The position numbers and the translations under genes were made by a program. This document shows positions 22,216 to 33,900 of a DNA stretch of 64,000 nucleotides, piece after piece; positions within the stretch are counted from its first letter, which is position 1; each line of letters begins with the position of its first letter. The notes beneath the pieces were generated by a model that was not told where the DNA came from, did no database searches, and saw nothing but the letters and a program-made list of their open reading frames with translations. The DNA comes from Mugil cephalus. Taxonomy: Eukaryota > Chordata > Actinopteri > Mugiliformes > Mugilidae. The stretch spans positions 12,306,175 through 12,370,174 of the forward strand of contig NC_061789.1 of the NCBI RefSeq assembly GCF_022458985.1, given 5' to 3'.

Positions 22216-23447
22216 GGTATGAATGAACCTTTAAATAGTTGGCTCGATTATCAGGTGACACCAGAACACTGGACCAGTGGATGAAGCCGGGAGGCGGGTC
22301 AGAGGAGGAGTCAGGAGGTTGCACCAGTCTATTTACATCGTCAGGTGAGAGGTTAACCACACACAGACAAAACAGGCAAACAAGCACAACACATCAGGTT
22401 TAAACACTCTGATAATTTAAAAAGTAATTAGAGTTATCTTAATAATTTTATTTTGGCTGTTATTTCAACTGTTCACCAAAAAATACAGAAGTTAAAATTA
22501 ATGTAATGTGCATGGTGGTAAAGTGAGATTCGTATATTGAATTTGAGGATATCACATGAATCACAGGAAAGGTGCAGGAATAACAATTCTATTTTAATCA
22601 CTAGACCAAAGGTATTTGGACATTTGACTCATTCATGTATGTGGGTTCAAGAGTTCAGGAAGTCATTGACGCCAGAGGATTTTGGAGAGAGTATTAAAAA
22701 TGTACCCATTGTTTGTTTTATTAATTTGTTTAATTACACTGAGCTCATAGAAACACATGTAAATTATTATAGTTCCTCCACCTTTCTTCCACTTTGCATG
22801 TGAATACTCAAATTAAAGTTGAGAGTATGGACTTAGCATTCATTATAACGTGTCAGTATCCAGACATATGAAATGTAACTGTTTAGCAACACTTCACTGA
22901 TGTGTCCTGCTCATTTGCTTCCCTCTGCCCTGGGAAAAACTAGTTTCCAGGATCTTCTCAGTCGTGGAATGAGCTGCAGTTTGTTGTCTTCCACTCACTC
23001 CACATTTTTCATGCTTCTTTTCCTTCTTTTCTGCATCCCTCACCATATTGTCTCCTTCACTTTGTTCCGTCCCACTTTATTCATTTGATCCCCTTTTCTT
23101 CCCTGCGTCCTCTAACATGTAAGTTGCTGTAGTGCAGATTGTGTCCAACAGAGGGCAGTAGAAACACTTTACCAACATTCAAACAACACTCCTCCCTCGG
23201 ACCCCCTCCGCCTTCTTTCTCCTGTTAATCTGAGGGGACGGGAGGAGGAGAGGAGCCATCCATCTTGCCTCTTGATCAATAGTCAATCAGGCCCACAGTC
23301 TAAACCATTACTGTGTTACTGCACATGTGTTGTGTTGATAAAGGTTGGCAAATTGATTCTTTTTTTAGACTCTATTTCGTGTGTTTGTGACAGAAAACCA
23401 AGCACAGAGCAGACTGTGGACTAACAGGGTTCTGTGCATCATTCTGT
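22216..23447. other. Intergenic, no gene seen
   Basis: AT-rich to 22900, then a CT-rich patch at 22900-23110. No splice-bounded exon or RNA gene is recognisable. Confidence 0.35.
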
Positions 23448-23790
23448 GGTCCATGAATTGGTCCTGTGGTCCCTAAATCAGCTATGGGGTCCCTGAATCA
23501 TTTCTAGGGTCCCTCGATTGGTTCTGGGGTCACTGAATCAGTTACCTGGTCCATGAAAAATTTCTAGGATCCCTAAATCACCTCTATGGTCCCAAGTAGT
23601 TATTGAGGAGCTTCTCTGTCTCTTGGACACTGGATGGCCTTGAATATGACTGATTTCTGAAATGTAGAGTTCATTAAGTGGCACTGGGGTCCCTTATTTC
23701 AGCTATGGGGTTTCTGAATATTTTCCAGGCTCTCTTAAGGGGTTTTGGGGTTCCTGAATTGGTTCTGGATTCCCTGATATTTACTGAGGA
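23448..23790 (+). repeat. Degenerate 20-bp minisatellite
   Basis: From 23448 to about 23595 there are seven to eight tandem copies of a 20-bp unit approximating GGTCCCTGAATCAGTTCTGG. A second, more diverged cluster lies at about 23686-23785. Copies differ at several positions, so the array is old. Confidence 0.7.
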
Positions 23791-24570
23791 CCCTCTCTGA
23801 CTCATGGAACCTGGATGACCTTGAAGATCAGAGTTATTTCACTGAAGTGTGGCACTGCTCCTTGATACTGTAAATATTCAACACTGATGTTTAGTTTCAC
23901 ACTCCATCCCTCGAACACAGTGTGTGTGCATGTGTGTTTTGTGTATTCAGGCCTATAAATAGACTGTTTGTGGAGCAAAGGGACGCAGTTACTGGATGTA
24001 ACTCTGGTATTCTTGGTGCATGTTTGTTTATTTTTCATTTCACATGATCTTTGGTTGTGAATATTTCACTATTCAAGGTGCTGTTTGCAGTCCATATATT
24101 TTGTGTTGCGGCCGTTTTTATTGTCGTCTTTGGATTGAGACATGATGAGACAGATTCAGACATTATTCTTAAATGTGACTTTTTATTTTATTCATCTCAT
24201 ACCTGGATATTTTCTGATGAGAGGCCACTAGACGTACTACTCGTCCCTATAACCCAGTACCTCAATCATCACCTCATGAGCTGACAGAAATGACCGACTC
24301 ACAGCTCTTGATTAGCTCCAACATCAGTTCACATTAGCATTCGCGTAGTGTGGGGACAGACAAGACTCCAGATTTGTGTAAGAGGAAGACGATGGGAGCT
24401 CTAATCTGTGGACTGGATTCATTGTGGAGGTTTCAGATGTCAGCTTACATTAATCTGACAGTAACGCAACGATTCATGATTTAACCATGAAACATGACAA
24501 GTACAGAAAAACGCAGCAGAGAGAGAGAGAGCATCGCAATTCAGAACGTAGCCAGGGTCTTTTGTGTTTT

Positions 24571-24572
<2 letters not shown>

Positions 24573-24603
<31 letters not shown>
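24573..24603. repeat. (TG)n microsatellite
   Basis: An uninterrupted TG dinucleotide run of about 15 units. Confidence 0.95.
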
Positions 24604-24608
<5 letters not shown>

Positions 24609-24981
24609 TTCCCTGCAGCTGAAAGACAATCAGGGCAACGAGACTCAGTGTAGCAGAACCAGCAGATACAACCTGGCTGTGTGTGTGTGTGTCCTCTGTG
24701 CAGATGTAGGTTAATTTAAATCAGTTAAGTTCGGAAACAGGAACACACACACTCTTAAGTACCAGTTCGACCCAGTCAGCAGGTGAGACCTTAGTGTACG
24801 ATGTAGTCCAGTTTACCCAGAATGCACTGCAGCATGAACGGTAATGTAGGTCGACAGCCACAGGATAAGCACTACACAGTGATGCTGTGTAATGTGATGT
24901 TTGAAGTTTCTATTATCGAGGAGGAAAATGCATCTTTGTGACGCCAGCTGGAGGGTGTGTCTGTGTGTGATTGTGTTCTGA

Positions 24982-25745
24982 ATAGGGACGGGTACCATGA
25001 CGGCACCGGTGGCGACACAACACAACCGGTATTAACCAGACTGAAAAGCACTGCAGATTTCGGTCTGCTTAATTTCTGTGCAACCGATTTCTGTGCATAC
25101 CCCCATGTATGTAGCTGATGCCACTTTTTCACCTGTATGGGTGGAAGTTAACCTTCAAAATGCCTAAGGTGAGACAGTCAAAAGAGAATCGACAAACTGC
25201 AACAAGCACTCGGAGGTGATATTGTGCAAGAGAGGTAACACCTCGAATTCGATTGAACATCTGACAACACATAGTATTTTTTTCAAAGCCAAGAAATATA
25301 CAGAGAAATGGGCGTGTCATCAGCAAAGAGCGATGCTGCGTGTCACCAGAAAAGTCTTGCATGGTCATCTTTTTGCAGAAAAACTGCTGAAAGTTGGTGT
25401 TTTTCAAACACTTAAAATTGAAAGTTGAATCTTGTGATTTTTTTTTTCTATGTTCTTTGTGTTCCTTATTGCTACTGGTTTTGATACACTGCTGTTTTTA
25501 TAATAATAATTTTGACAGTTTGTTGTGAATTTTATTTTATATTGGTTAATTTATTTCTTAGCATTAGTTGTATTTATATTATTACAAATTAATATTCTAT
25601 TCAACTCGCACTTCACAAAATGTCTTAAAAATAAAAAGGCACTGTGTTTTGGACTAAGTTTATATGATTTCCTTTCTTTAAGCACCAGTTCTTTAAACAC
25701 CGCCACATTTCAAAAGTACTGGCTTGGCACAGGTATTGGATAAAA
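24982..25745 (+). mobile_element. Degenerate hAT-like element with BED-finger remnant
   Basis: Starts with TAGGGACGGGTACC, a terminus type seen in fish hAT elements. Inside, around 25180-25275, one frame gives a C-x-x-C-like start, NTSNSIEHLTTH and further residues, resembling the NTSNL..HL..H pattern of BED zinc fingers in hAT transposases. The frame is broken and no catalytic region remains. The right end (near GGCACAGGTATTGGAT) is uncertain. Confidence 0.45.
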
Positions 25746-27343
25746 CTTTAATCATTGCTGGTTTTCCTGGGCACAACACTCTCAAAAAAATCTATTGATA
25801 AAATAAATTAATAATAATTAAAAATAAAAATCTATCACAATGTTTTAAAACAATGGACGAAAAACCAAACTAATGCTAACAACTTAACCGGACCTCTTTG
25901 ACTTTGGCACCTTTGAAGTGAATCTAGGCGGTCCCGAATTTGATATCCCAGGAGACAAAACAAACATAGAGGGGAATAGCTTCAAATCTAAATATCTGGG
26001 TCACCGCTAAGACACAATTTTACTACAACAAAAGAAATAAACAAATGAAACACAATCTGTAGCTGTGTGAAAGCTTTGATCACTACTCCTCCCAGATCTG
26101 ATGGCAAACAACAGGCCAAGTCTGATCAGGTGTCATCTGATTACATTCAGATCTGGATCGGTGTCTCCAGGGCAGAACTCTGATGCCATATTATTATGTG
26201 TTAGTATTCACATGTTCGGTTTGCTTTTTATGACTTTTATTGCAGCCATGATGTATACTCTGCATGAACTCATTGTCTGCAGTCGGAGATGTTGCTGTAC
26301 CTTTTACTGCTGCTCTTTATCAGATTGCATCAGCCATGGATATAACACACAGGACTCATTAGTTAAACATGGTCAATGATAAGTCAGTTATTCAGTAGGA
26401 TAACAAACAGAAAATTGATTGGTAACCATTTGTGTTACCTGCTACAGTAAACAATATTAATGTTACAGTGCTGAATGAAATGTACATTAAAGATTTACTG
26501 GAGGCCATACATTGCCCTTGCACTTTGAGAACCCACCCACAGTCCTTTGTTGCGTATTGTATGCCACCAGCTAAACTACCCAGCAGGTGTGTTTACTCAC
26601 TGAAGCCCTCAATAACCAACTACATTCTCTGTGCAGCCCACACCGACTCTGCGTATTCCCCGCAGTTTTGCATTGTCTGCTGAAACTGCTCCTCTTCTTC
26701 AAACTCCCTGAACTAGTCAGTGTCATCAGGAATGTTCTGCTGTCGTGGTAAAAACCTCCACTGCCCTGTCGCCGTGAGGGGAACTCCTGGCAGGTAAACC
26801 AGGGGCCGCTGTCTCTGGCTGACATTAGCAAAGGGGATGAAAATAAACCGGCCGGGTCTTCAGGTGTTGAAGCAGCTCTGGATGTAAACACTGATGCATC
26901 CTGACAGCAGCAGCTTCACCCGTTAGCTTGAGGCTATGACTTTTCTCTGGATTCTCTGCTGCTTGCGTCGCTAATGAAGGACCTCCTCCCTTCCTCAACT
27001 GAATGCAATTAAAATATGAAGATTTATTTTCTTTTCACAGAGGAAATATTCAACTTTACTTTTGGCTCTACGGCTCTGGGGCTAACCAAAACAACACAAC
27101 AGACATAACAAACCGAATTCAACCTACACCCTGTTTTATTCCTCCTACATGCCCTCTACACACATGTCTATCACACTCTAATCTAACATTTCACTTAATT
27201 TCACTAAGGACAAGAGCATGACCTTACAATGACCTTTGACCTCCAAACTAAAACATGACTTGGCTCTGTTCGACAGCAACCCTCAACCTACAGAGTTATC
27301 AACACAAATGGAATACTATAAAACACACACACACACGCACACA
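25746..27343. other. Intergenic, no gene seen
   Basis: AT-rich with scattered unique-looking sequence. A (CA)n tract lies at 27323-27348. No exon is supported by splice sites and protein similarity together. Confidence 0.35.
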
Positions 27344-27398
27344 CACACGTTTCTATCTTTGAAAGGACTTTCCATGACATAATGCATTCCCTAGGGCA

Positions 27399-28876
27399 AG
27401 GGTGTCCAAACCACGGCCTGCGGAGCAACTGCTCAGCAAATACAAAACACAAAACGGAACTTGCACTTGACTCTATAGTACGAATTAATGTTAACAGTAG
27501 ACGGCGCTAGCGTCTCTAATGCCGCAGCTTCTTCAAGATTGTTGTTATTAAGATGTTTGCAACAGGTGATTAAAAATTGCAGAAGAAAATAAAAATAAAA
27601 ATAAATAAATTTAAGCGAGTGCAGAAAATTCCAGACATTTATTATATTGGAAAAATTAAGAACGTGAGGAGGACGTGTGTTTGTTTAATCTGCAATGACT
27701 CAGTTGCTTTGATGAAAGAGTGTAACATATGGCAGCACTATGAAACCGAACGTCAGATCTATACCTGTGCCCAACGAGAGCAGAATGTTGCGCAAATGGC
27801 AGCTAGTTTCGATGCTAACAAAACACAGGAAAATGCCACAACAGTCTGTTCAGAGACATTAAACTCATTGACCGAAATGGGAAACCTTTCTCAGATTAAC
27901 TCGTAAGTCTCATTAAAGCCATGCAGCTAATGTTCCTCGAAAAATGCAGGCATACGACAATCTTAGCAGATCTAGAAACACATTTGCATAGTGAATTGAA
28001 TTAATGAATTACATGTGATGAGAGTTTGCACACACACCAAATAGCTGGTGAGTGTTTATCAGGAAGTTGGTAATCACTTCCTTGGTTAAAAAACAAAATG
28101 ACCAACAGCTGTATCTGTAATGTCCTTCGCATCTCAACCATCAGACTTACTCCTGCCCTGCTGCGGTCCAACCCTACAAACATTACAAGTAACGACTAAT
28201 GTGTTTCCTTTTCCCCTAAAAATGTACAAAACCTAAATATCGCAATAAAAAACTTGTAATGGAAACACCTACATTTAAAAAACAATTATCACCAAAACAT
28301 TTTTATACAACCACCATGAGGTGGTTTTTCAGATGTATCGATATTTAAGTTTATCGCAAGAGTGCAATTCTCTGTCACCGACATCACTCAAGATGACTCA
28401 AGGGGTCATTAGACCAGTTCATTTAAAGTCTACTTTCCTCAAAGTGAAATCTCGCGTGATGAGAGTTTAAGAGATTTATGGGATATTGTGGGACGAGACT
28501 TCATGAGAGTCACAGCTCATTTGCAAAACACATTTCAATAGAAACACGTACAAAGAGCAATTATACTGCATCGAAATTTCAGAAATATCGCCTTTATTTT
28601 GCGAAAAACTGTAATGAAACGCAGCTACTGGGTTAAAAAAATATATGTTAGTATAGCCTCCATCCCACCCATTGTCCTCACAGTGTAACTTACTATTGGG
28701 GAACTGTTTTTGCAACAAAATAAATTAAAATAGTCAATGGAAAGCTGTGATGTTGACTGTTTTTTTTTGTTTTTGTTTTCTTAAAAGCTTTGCCTATATA
28801 CCTCACCCGCTTGACCAAGCCCTCCATATATTTTTCCATACGTGGCCCTCAATCAAAAATGTTTGGATACCCCTGC
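27399..28876 (+). mobile_element. Degenerate hAT-like transposon with BED-type finger
   Basis: Left end CAAGGGTGTCCAAACCACGG; right end on the other strand CAGGGGTATCCAAACATTTT. This is an inverted-repeat pair of the GGGGTGTCCAAAC hAT type. The frame at 27577-27906 encodes 109 residues with VCLICNDSVALMKECN and a later HYETE, as in the N-terminal zinc finger of GTF2IRD2/ZMYM-like hAT transposase proteins. The catalytic part is missing. A second repeat (28225-28640) sits inside it. Confidence 0.6.
28225..28640 (-). repeat. Dispersed element, copy B, nested in the hAT-like transposon
   Basis: Its reverse complement aligns with 20780-21210 over about 400 bp (see copy A). It lies inside the hAT-like element at 27399-28876, so it probably inserted later, unless the hAT had picked it up before. 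Confidence 0.6.
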
Positions 28877-29026
28877 CTTAACCTAACAGCATCAACATGA
28901 AACTAGTTTTAGAGCTCAAAATATCACAGTGCCCAGAAAAATGTCCATACAAGGACATCGTGTCCCAACAACGTTAGTGTTCCTAGAGGGTTTGGTCCCC
29001 ACAGCCTAATAAAAACAAGTGCACAA

Positions 29027-29027
<1 letters not shown>

Positions 29028-29060
<33 letters not shown>
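29028..29060. repeat. (CA)n microsatellite
   Basis: An uninterrupted CA dinucleotide run just past the split dispersed repeat. Confidence 0.95.
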
Positions 29061-29063
<3 letters not shown>

Positions 29064-29239
29064 GCAGCTGACAATACTTGCCACACTACACTTAAAGAAA
29101 ATTATGCATCAGGCTATAAACAAAATACATTTGACCGCGAATAGATCTGTAAGAAACTTGTCCTGTTTTAGGAAACATCCGAGGAGTCGATCGATCACAG
29201 TTACAGACGTCAGAGGATCGAAGTAAGGGATAGGGGATA

Positions 29240-29605
29240 GGGGCGTCCCATGCTGCGGACTGTTTGTTTTAGTGTCTTTTGCCCCCCTGTCCCATCCCGC
29301 CCTCCTCTCCTCTGATTGGCCCGTGCTCTGCAGCAGCCTCCTCGCTGCCAGCGCACGCCGCTCCGGGCTGTCAGTGTTCCCGGTGTCTCTCAGACCGGAG
29401 GACTCATGAGCGACCCGGAGAGCGCCGCGTTAACCGGGACTGCCTGACCCGGAGACCGAACCCACCTCCACCCACTCGGGCCCCCACCTCCTCTCTTGTT
29501 GGACCTAACCCCCACCGGCTCTGCTTTTCTCGGATTTCTCCTCCCCTGCCCCGGTACGGACCGATATGTTGCGGAACCTGAGAGCGCGCCCGAACGGATG
29601 AATGA
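29240..29605 (+). promoter_or_regulatory. GC-rich crhr1 promoter / 5' UTR
   Basis: This is a clear GC- and CpG-rich island in AT-rich surroundings, with CCCACCC/GGCCCG boxes, running into the first coding exon of crhr1. It has the look of a TATA-less CpG-island promoter. The transcription start cannot be placed. Two extra ATGs at 29598 and 29602 lie just before the inferred start codon. Confidence 0.55.
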
Positions 29606-29638
29606 ATGGCAGAGATGGAGCGAAAACTACTGAGTCAG
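29606..29638 (+). other. crhr1: crhr1 coding exon 1
   Basis: Encodes [11 protein letters not shown] (11 codons, phase 0) and ends at CAG|GTGAGA. Human CRHR1 exon 1 also encodes about 11 residues before a phase-0 junction. Joined to exon 2 it gives [25 protein letters not shown], a plausible signal peptide. The next exon is 12.1 kb away, so the link rests on phase, length, the CpG island and the lack of another candidate. Confidence 0.65.
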
Positions 29639-30270
29639 GTGAGAGGAGGAGGAGTGTGCGTGTCTGGTGATGTGTGTGTTTAAAGTCAATAAATCGTTCA
29701 TTTAAAAATTTTAAATGGAGCACTGTTTAATTTAATTTTGTTCTGACCGAAACAAACAAACAAACAAATAAATATCATGACTCCTGCTCAGCTAATTCCT
29801 GAGTGATCCATGTGGTCGATAACCACATGTCCCGTCGGTTAATGCAAAACAATCCATAAAATGTTTGCAGGAACCAGCATGTTGCCTTTGGGCTGAAATG
29901 CATTAGGCTTTCATTTATGTAGTAATACATGAGTCTGGTTTCTCTCTCTCTGTCTCTCTCCTTTTTTTTTCTTTGGAGGGGGGGCGCTGTCAATAAAGTA
30001 TAGGCTCTGGTCTGGAATGTCTCCTTTTAGGTATACCCTAAATTAATCAGTGAATAAGTAAATAAATGTTCTAGCAAATTGAGATCTGGACCAATCTTTG
30101 CAGCAAAGATGCTGAGACACAATGATGAAGTTTTCTGTTTCCATTTTATTGGTGTGACTTCGCATCAGAGATAGAGAGGGTGGGTGATGTATAAATGGAG
30201 AAGGTTTTGGCGTTTATCCAGTGCACATCTGTCTATTTATAGGACACACAAACACACACCGCACTCGCGT

Positions 30271-30334
<64 letters not shown>

Positions 30335-30885
30335 TCACTCAGGTGCGTTTCACTAGGATGAATAATGAAATGAGGGAGAGAGAGAGATGTAGAATGACGG
30401 ACAGCACCTGAGGGGGCGATCGACACTGTCATCCATCACTTCCTGTTTCTCCCTCTCTCATCCCTCCATCCTCCTCCTCACACCACTGCGGTGTCTGTGC
30501 GTGTGCTACAGTGTGTGTGTGTTTCTTGGTCTGTGCATGTCATCCGTCTCTGGATTCGGTGCGGGTGAGGCTTTGCCTTGTTAGTTGCAGGTGATCAGGA
30601 GAAAAGCGGGAGGTGAGCGGCTCCAGTTTGGCCGCTCAGTCGGAATCGACACGTTAAACAATTAAACGTTTAGATTCAGCGTGGGATAAACACCAGCGTG
30701 AGCAACCGATCAATAATGCAACAGCTACTTTGGCATCTGTGAAGACATGCGATGAACAGTGAAAACGGCTTGAAACAGATGCAGTGTCTGAACCCTGAGA
30801 GTTGCTTCACTCTTTGACGCGCCGAGTGCAACTTTAATCTGAGGCCAGATGTGATCAGGACGGAATGTGTGTTTCTGCGTTGGAT

Positions 30886-30941
<56 letters not shown>

Positions 30942-33900
30942 TTAACATGCAGATGTCAACTCCCAACACACACACTCACACACGCACACATGTGGTAGCA
31001 GCTGATCAGCTGAGGATTTGAGAACTTGTTTTATCTCTGATGCGAAGACGCAAACGTACACGCTGTCGTTCATCAGTTTGAAATGTGACAATAAAACAAA
31101 ACCAGGATCTGTCCTCTAATGCAGGGGTCTTCAATGTTTTTCAGGCCAAGGACCCCCGAACTGATAGAAAGATTATAAACGACTATAAATAGATTAATTT
31201 ATTATTGTTATCATTTTGCATTCAGTATTATTCTATCCCTTATCCATTTACTAAAATATGACGGATTCATGTTTATGTGCATTTAAAGAAATTTAAATTT
31301 GTGGGGGAAAACTTAAAAATATATAAAAAATGTCTAATCAACCAAAGATTTTGCGACCCCTGCAGTGACCCCCTGTTGAAGACCTATGCACTAACAAATC
31401 AGGATGAAAGTCATGGAGAGTGTTTGATTTGTTGATCATCAGTTTGAAACGGAGTCCAGTCAGCTCACAGCAGGAGCGTCAACTCTGCCACGCTCAGCAG
31501 GTCAAATCATTCACATCTTGTTCTAAGTTTGCGGGTAATTGTCTGAGCGCCAGTGTCCGGTGGCGCTGCGTGTGCTTTTCAGTTTGTTGTCTGATGCCTC
31601 TGAGCTCCTCTCAGCAGCTGATCGGAGCCAGTTATGTGTGCGTCCGTTTCTGTGATGGGTTTTGTGCACGGCTGGTTTTCTGGGTTGGATTCTTTGCTTT
31701 TTGGTCTCTTGTTTCCTTTTTGTCGGTCACTCAGAGCTCAAACAGCCTGCAGGCAGGAAAACACTCAGCTCTGCTCCAACACTGAATCAAACACCAGCAG
31801 GATGAGGACTGGGAATGAAGTTTTTTTTAATGTTGATGCTGAATGAAAAGTATAAGATAAATGTTGAGGATGTAAACATGTGATCATGTGTTTGGAGGAG
31901 CTGAACAGAACCAAACAACAAAAATAACTGAAACAAACTATAATATTAACAATAGATTCTTCTTGGTGTATTTACAATCATCAGCCACTTCATTAGGTAC
32001 ACCTTTCTAGTACCGTTGGACTCCTTTTTGTCTTCAGAGCTGCCTTAATTATTGGTGATACAGATTCAAGTTGGAGTTCGGCCCATGTTGATATGATAGT
32101 ATCACACAGTTGCTGCATATTTGTTGGCTGTCCCAGAGGTGCTCTAATAGATTGGTGACTGTGACAGACATCTGAGTGCAGTGAAGTCATTGGCATGTTC
32201 GATGAACCAGTCCAAGATGAATTCACCTTTGTGACATGGCTCAATATCCTCCTGGAAGTAAGCATCAGAAGACGGGTGCTTTGGGGTAATAGAGGGGTGG
32301 ATATGGTCAGTAACAATACTGATGGTCGGTGTGGTCTTCTGCTAGCTTTCAAGTTGTGACGTGTTGTGCATCAAAGATGTTCTCTGTTATACTTCAGTTG
32401 TGACAAATAGCTGTTTGAGTTACTGACTTACTATCAGTTAACCCTGAAAAGCCTGTGGTATTTGAATTACCGCAACTCACCGCTGGACAAAATTCAAAGT
32501 GTGGCTGAACACTTGGAAAAATATCTGCCGTTACGGTAATGATGATGAACCGCTGCTGTCAGCTGCAGGTTGGGGAGCGATGCAAGACCGGGGAGACCCA
32601 GAAAGAGCAAGTCTTTTACTGGAATTTGTTGGTAAAAGTGAAGTTAGTTATATCCACGAGGTGTCACGAAGGTCTTCCAGACAAAAGCACAACTTCACTG
32701 TGTTCAGCCACACTTTTTGTCAATTTTGTCAATAGCCCAAACCATTGTAATTCACCGTAATTCAAGTACTTGCTTTAACATGATCCATTCTGATTTACAG
32801 AGTTAAACCCAGTTTGACCAGTGCTCCTGGCTCAACTGGCCTGTTGCACTTGTTGTCAGACCATTCTTTGTAAACCCTAGAGATGGTCACAAAAACCACA
32901 TTTAAAGTCACTTTAATCACCTTTCTGATACTCGGTTTGAAATTCATCAGATCATCTTTACCATGTGTACATTCCTTCCATATGATATTTTAGTTAACAA
33001 GCAATTGAACAGGTGTACTTAACAAACTGGCTGGTGAATCTAGGTCGACCACCCTGTTCTTAGTCTTGGAATATAACCGTTAACAAGAGCTTATCTAGAG
33101 GCTTGAGTTGCATTTTCAAAATAAAATCTTAACCGGGGATGAAATCAAGTTCCTTTGCCCCTGATCTGACCTTTAAATATTCAGTATCGAGCCAAGAAGA
33201 CATTTTGGCACCACAGGGACAAGGTCTGCAATTTTTGGCAGACCTGAAATAAAAAACTATTCACTGATCGATCAGTAAAAAATGTCTGAATTGGCCTTCA
33301 TACCAATCTGGACAACCTTAATCTCCTTAACCTCACAACCAAAACTGTCTCCTGTCCTCCTTCCCGACTCTTCATCCTCATTCTGTCTTGTTGTTTTCCA
33401 AACAACAGAATATATTTCACATCTCAGTTTCCTCCAGCTCGAACAGATATTCTATTTGTAGCTTCAGCCTTTACCAGCTTTTCTAGGGAGGAATTTAAGC
33501 TCCCAACTGCTTCTGCGTTCAGATTTCTTCAGCGCTCGGTTTATTATGGCAGCAATTATTTCAGCTGCCGTCACTCATAGAGACGTATAGTTTCTCTATG
33601 TCTATATAACATTTTTTTTTTCTTAGTCGCTGCGCAGAAATGTTGACCTGAGCACTTCAGCTGTGAAACAATCCGACAGTTATTCTTTGTGTTGGATTGA
33701 TGTAGACTTGATTATGTGTCTGCAGAGTTTCACGAGTGTGACAGCAATCTAACCAACCGGAGACAGACATAAAGCAGTTCATGAGGATCGGTGTCATCAG
33801 ATTAGATTTAATTTTAGAGATCAGAGGCTGGGATCATGACCCGAGTCAGAGGGAAACAACAAACACAACATTTTGTTATCAGACCTCCACACAGCAGAGG

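Larger units (their letters stand above)
27344..28998 (+). repeat. Dispersed TAATGCATT/CCTAA repeat split by a transposon
   Basis: The left part (27344-27398: TTTCTATCTTTGAAAGGAC, ATAATGCATTCCCTAGG) and right part (from about 28878: CCTTAACCTAAC, then GTCCATACAAGGACATCG) together make one copy of the repeat seen whole at 19508-19680. The hAT-like element at 27399-28876 lies between them. Confidence 0.6.

Noticed and set aside
27577-27906. A host zinc-finger gene
   Set aside because: The finger pattern, inverted ends and missing remainder fit a degenerate hAT transposase.
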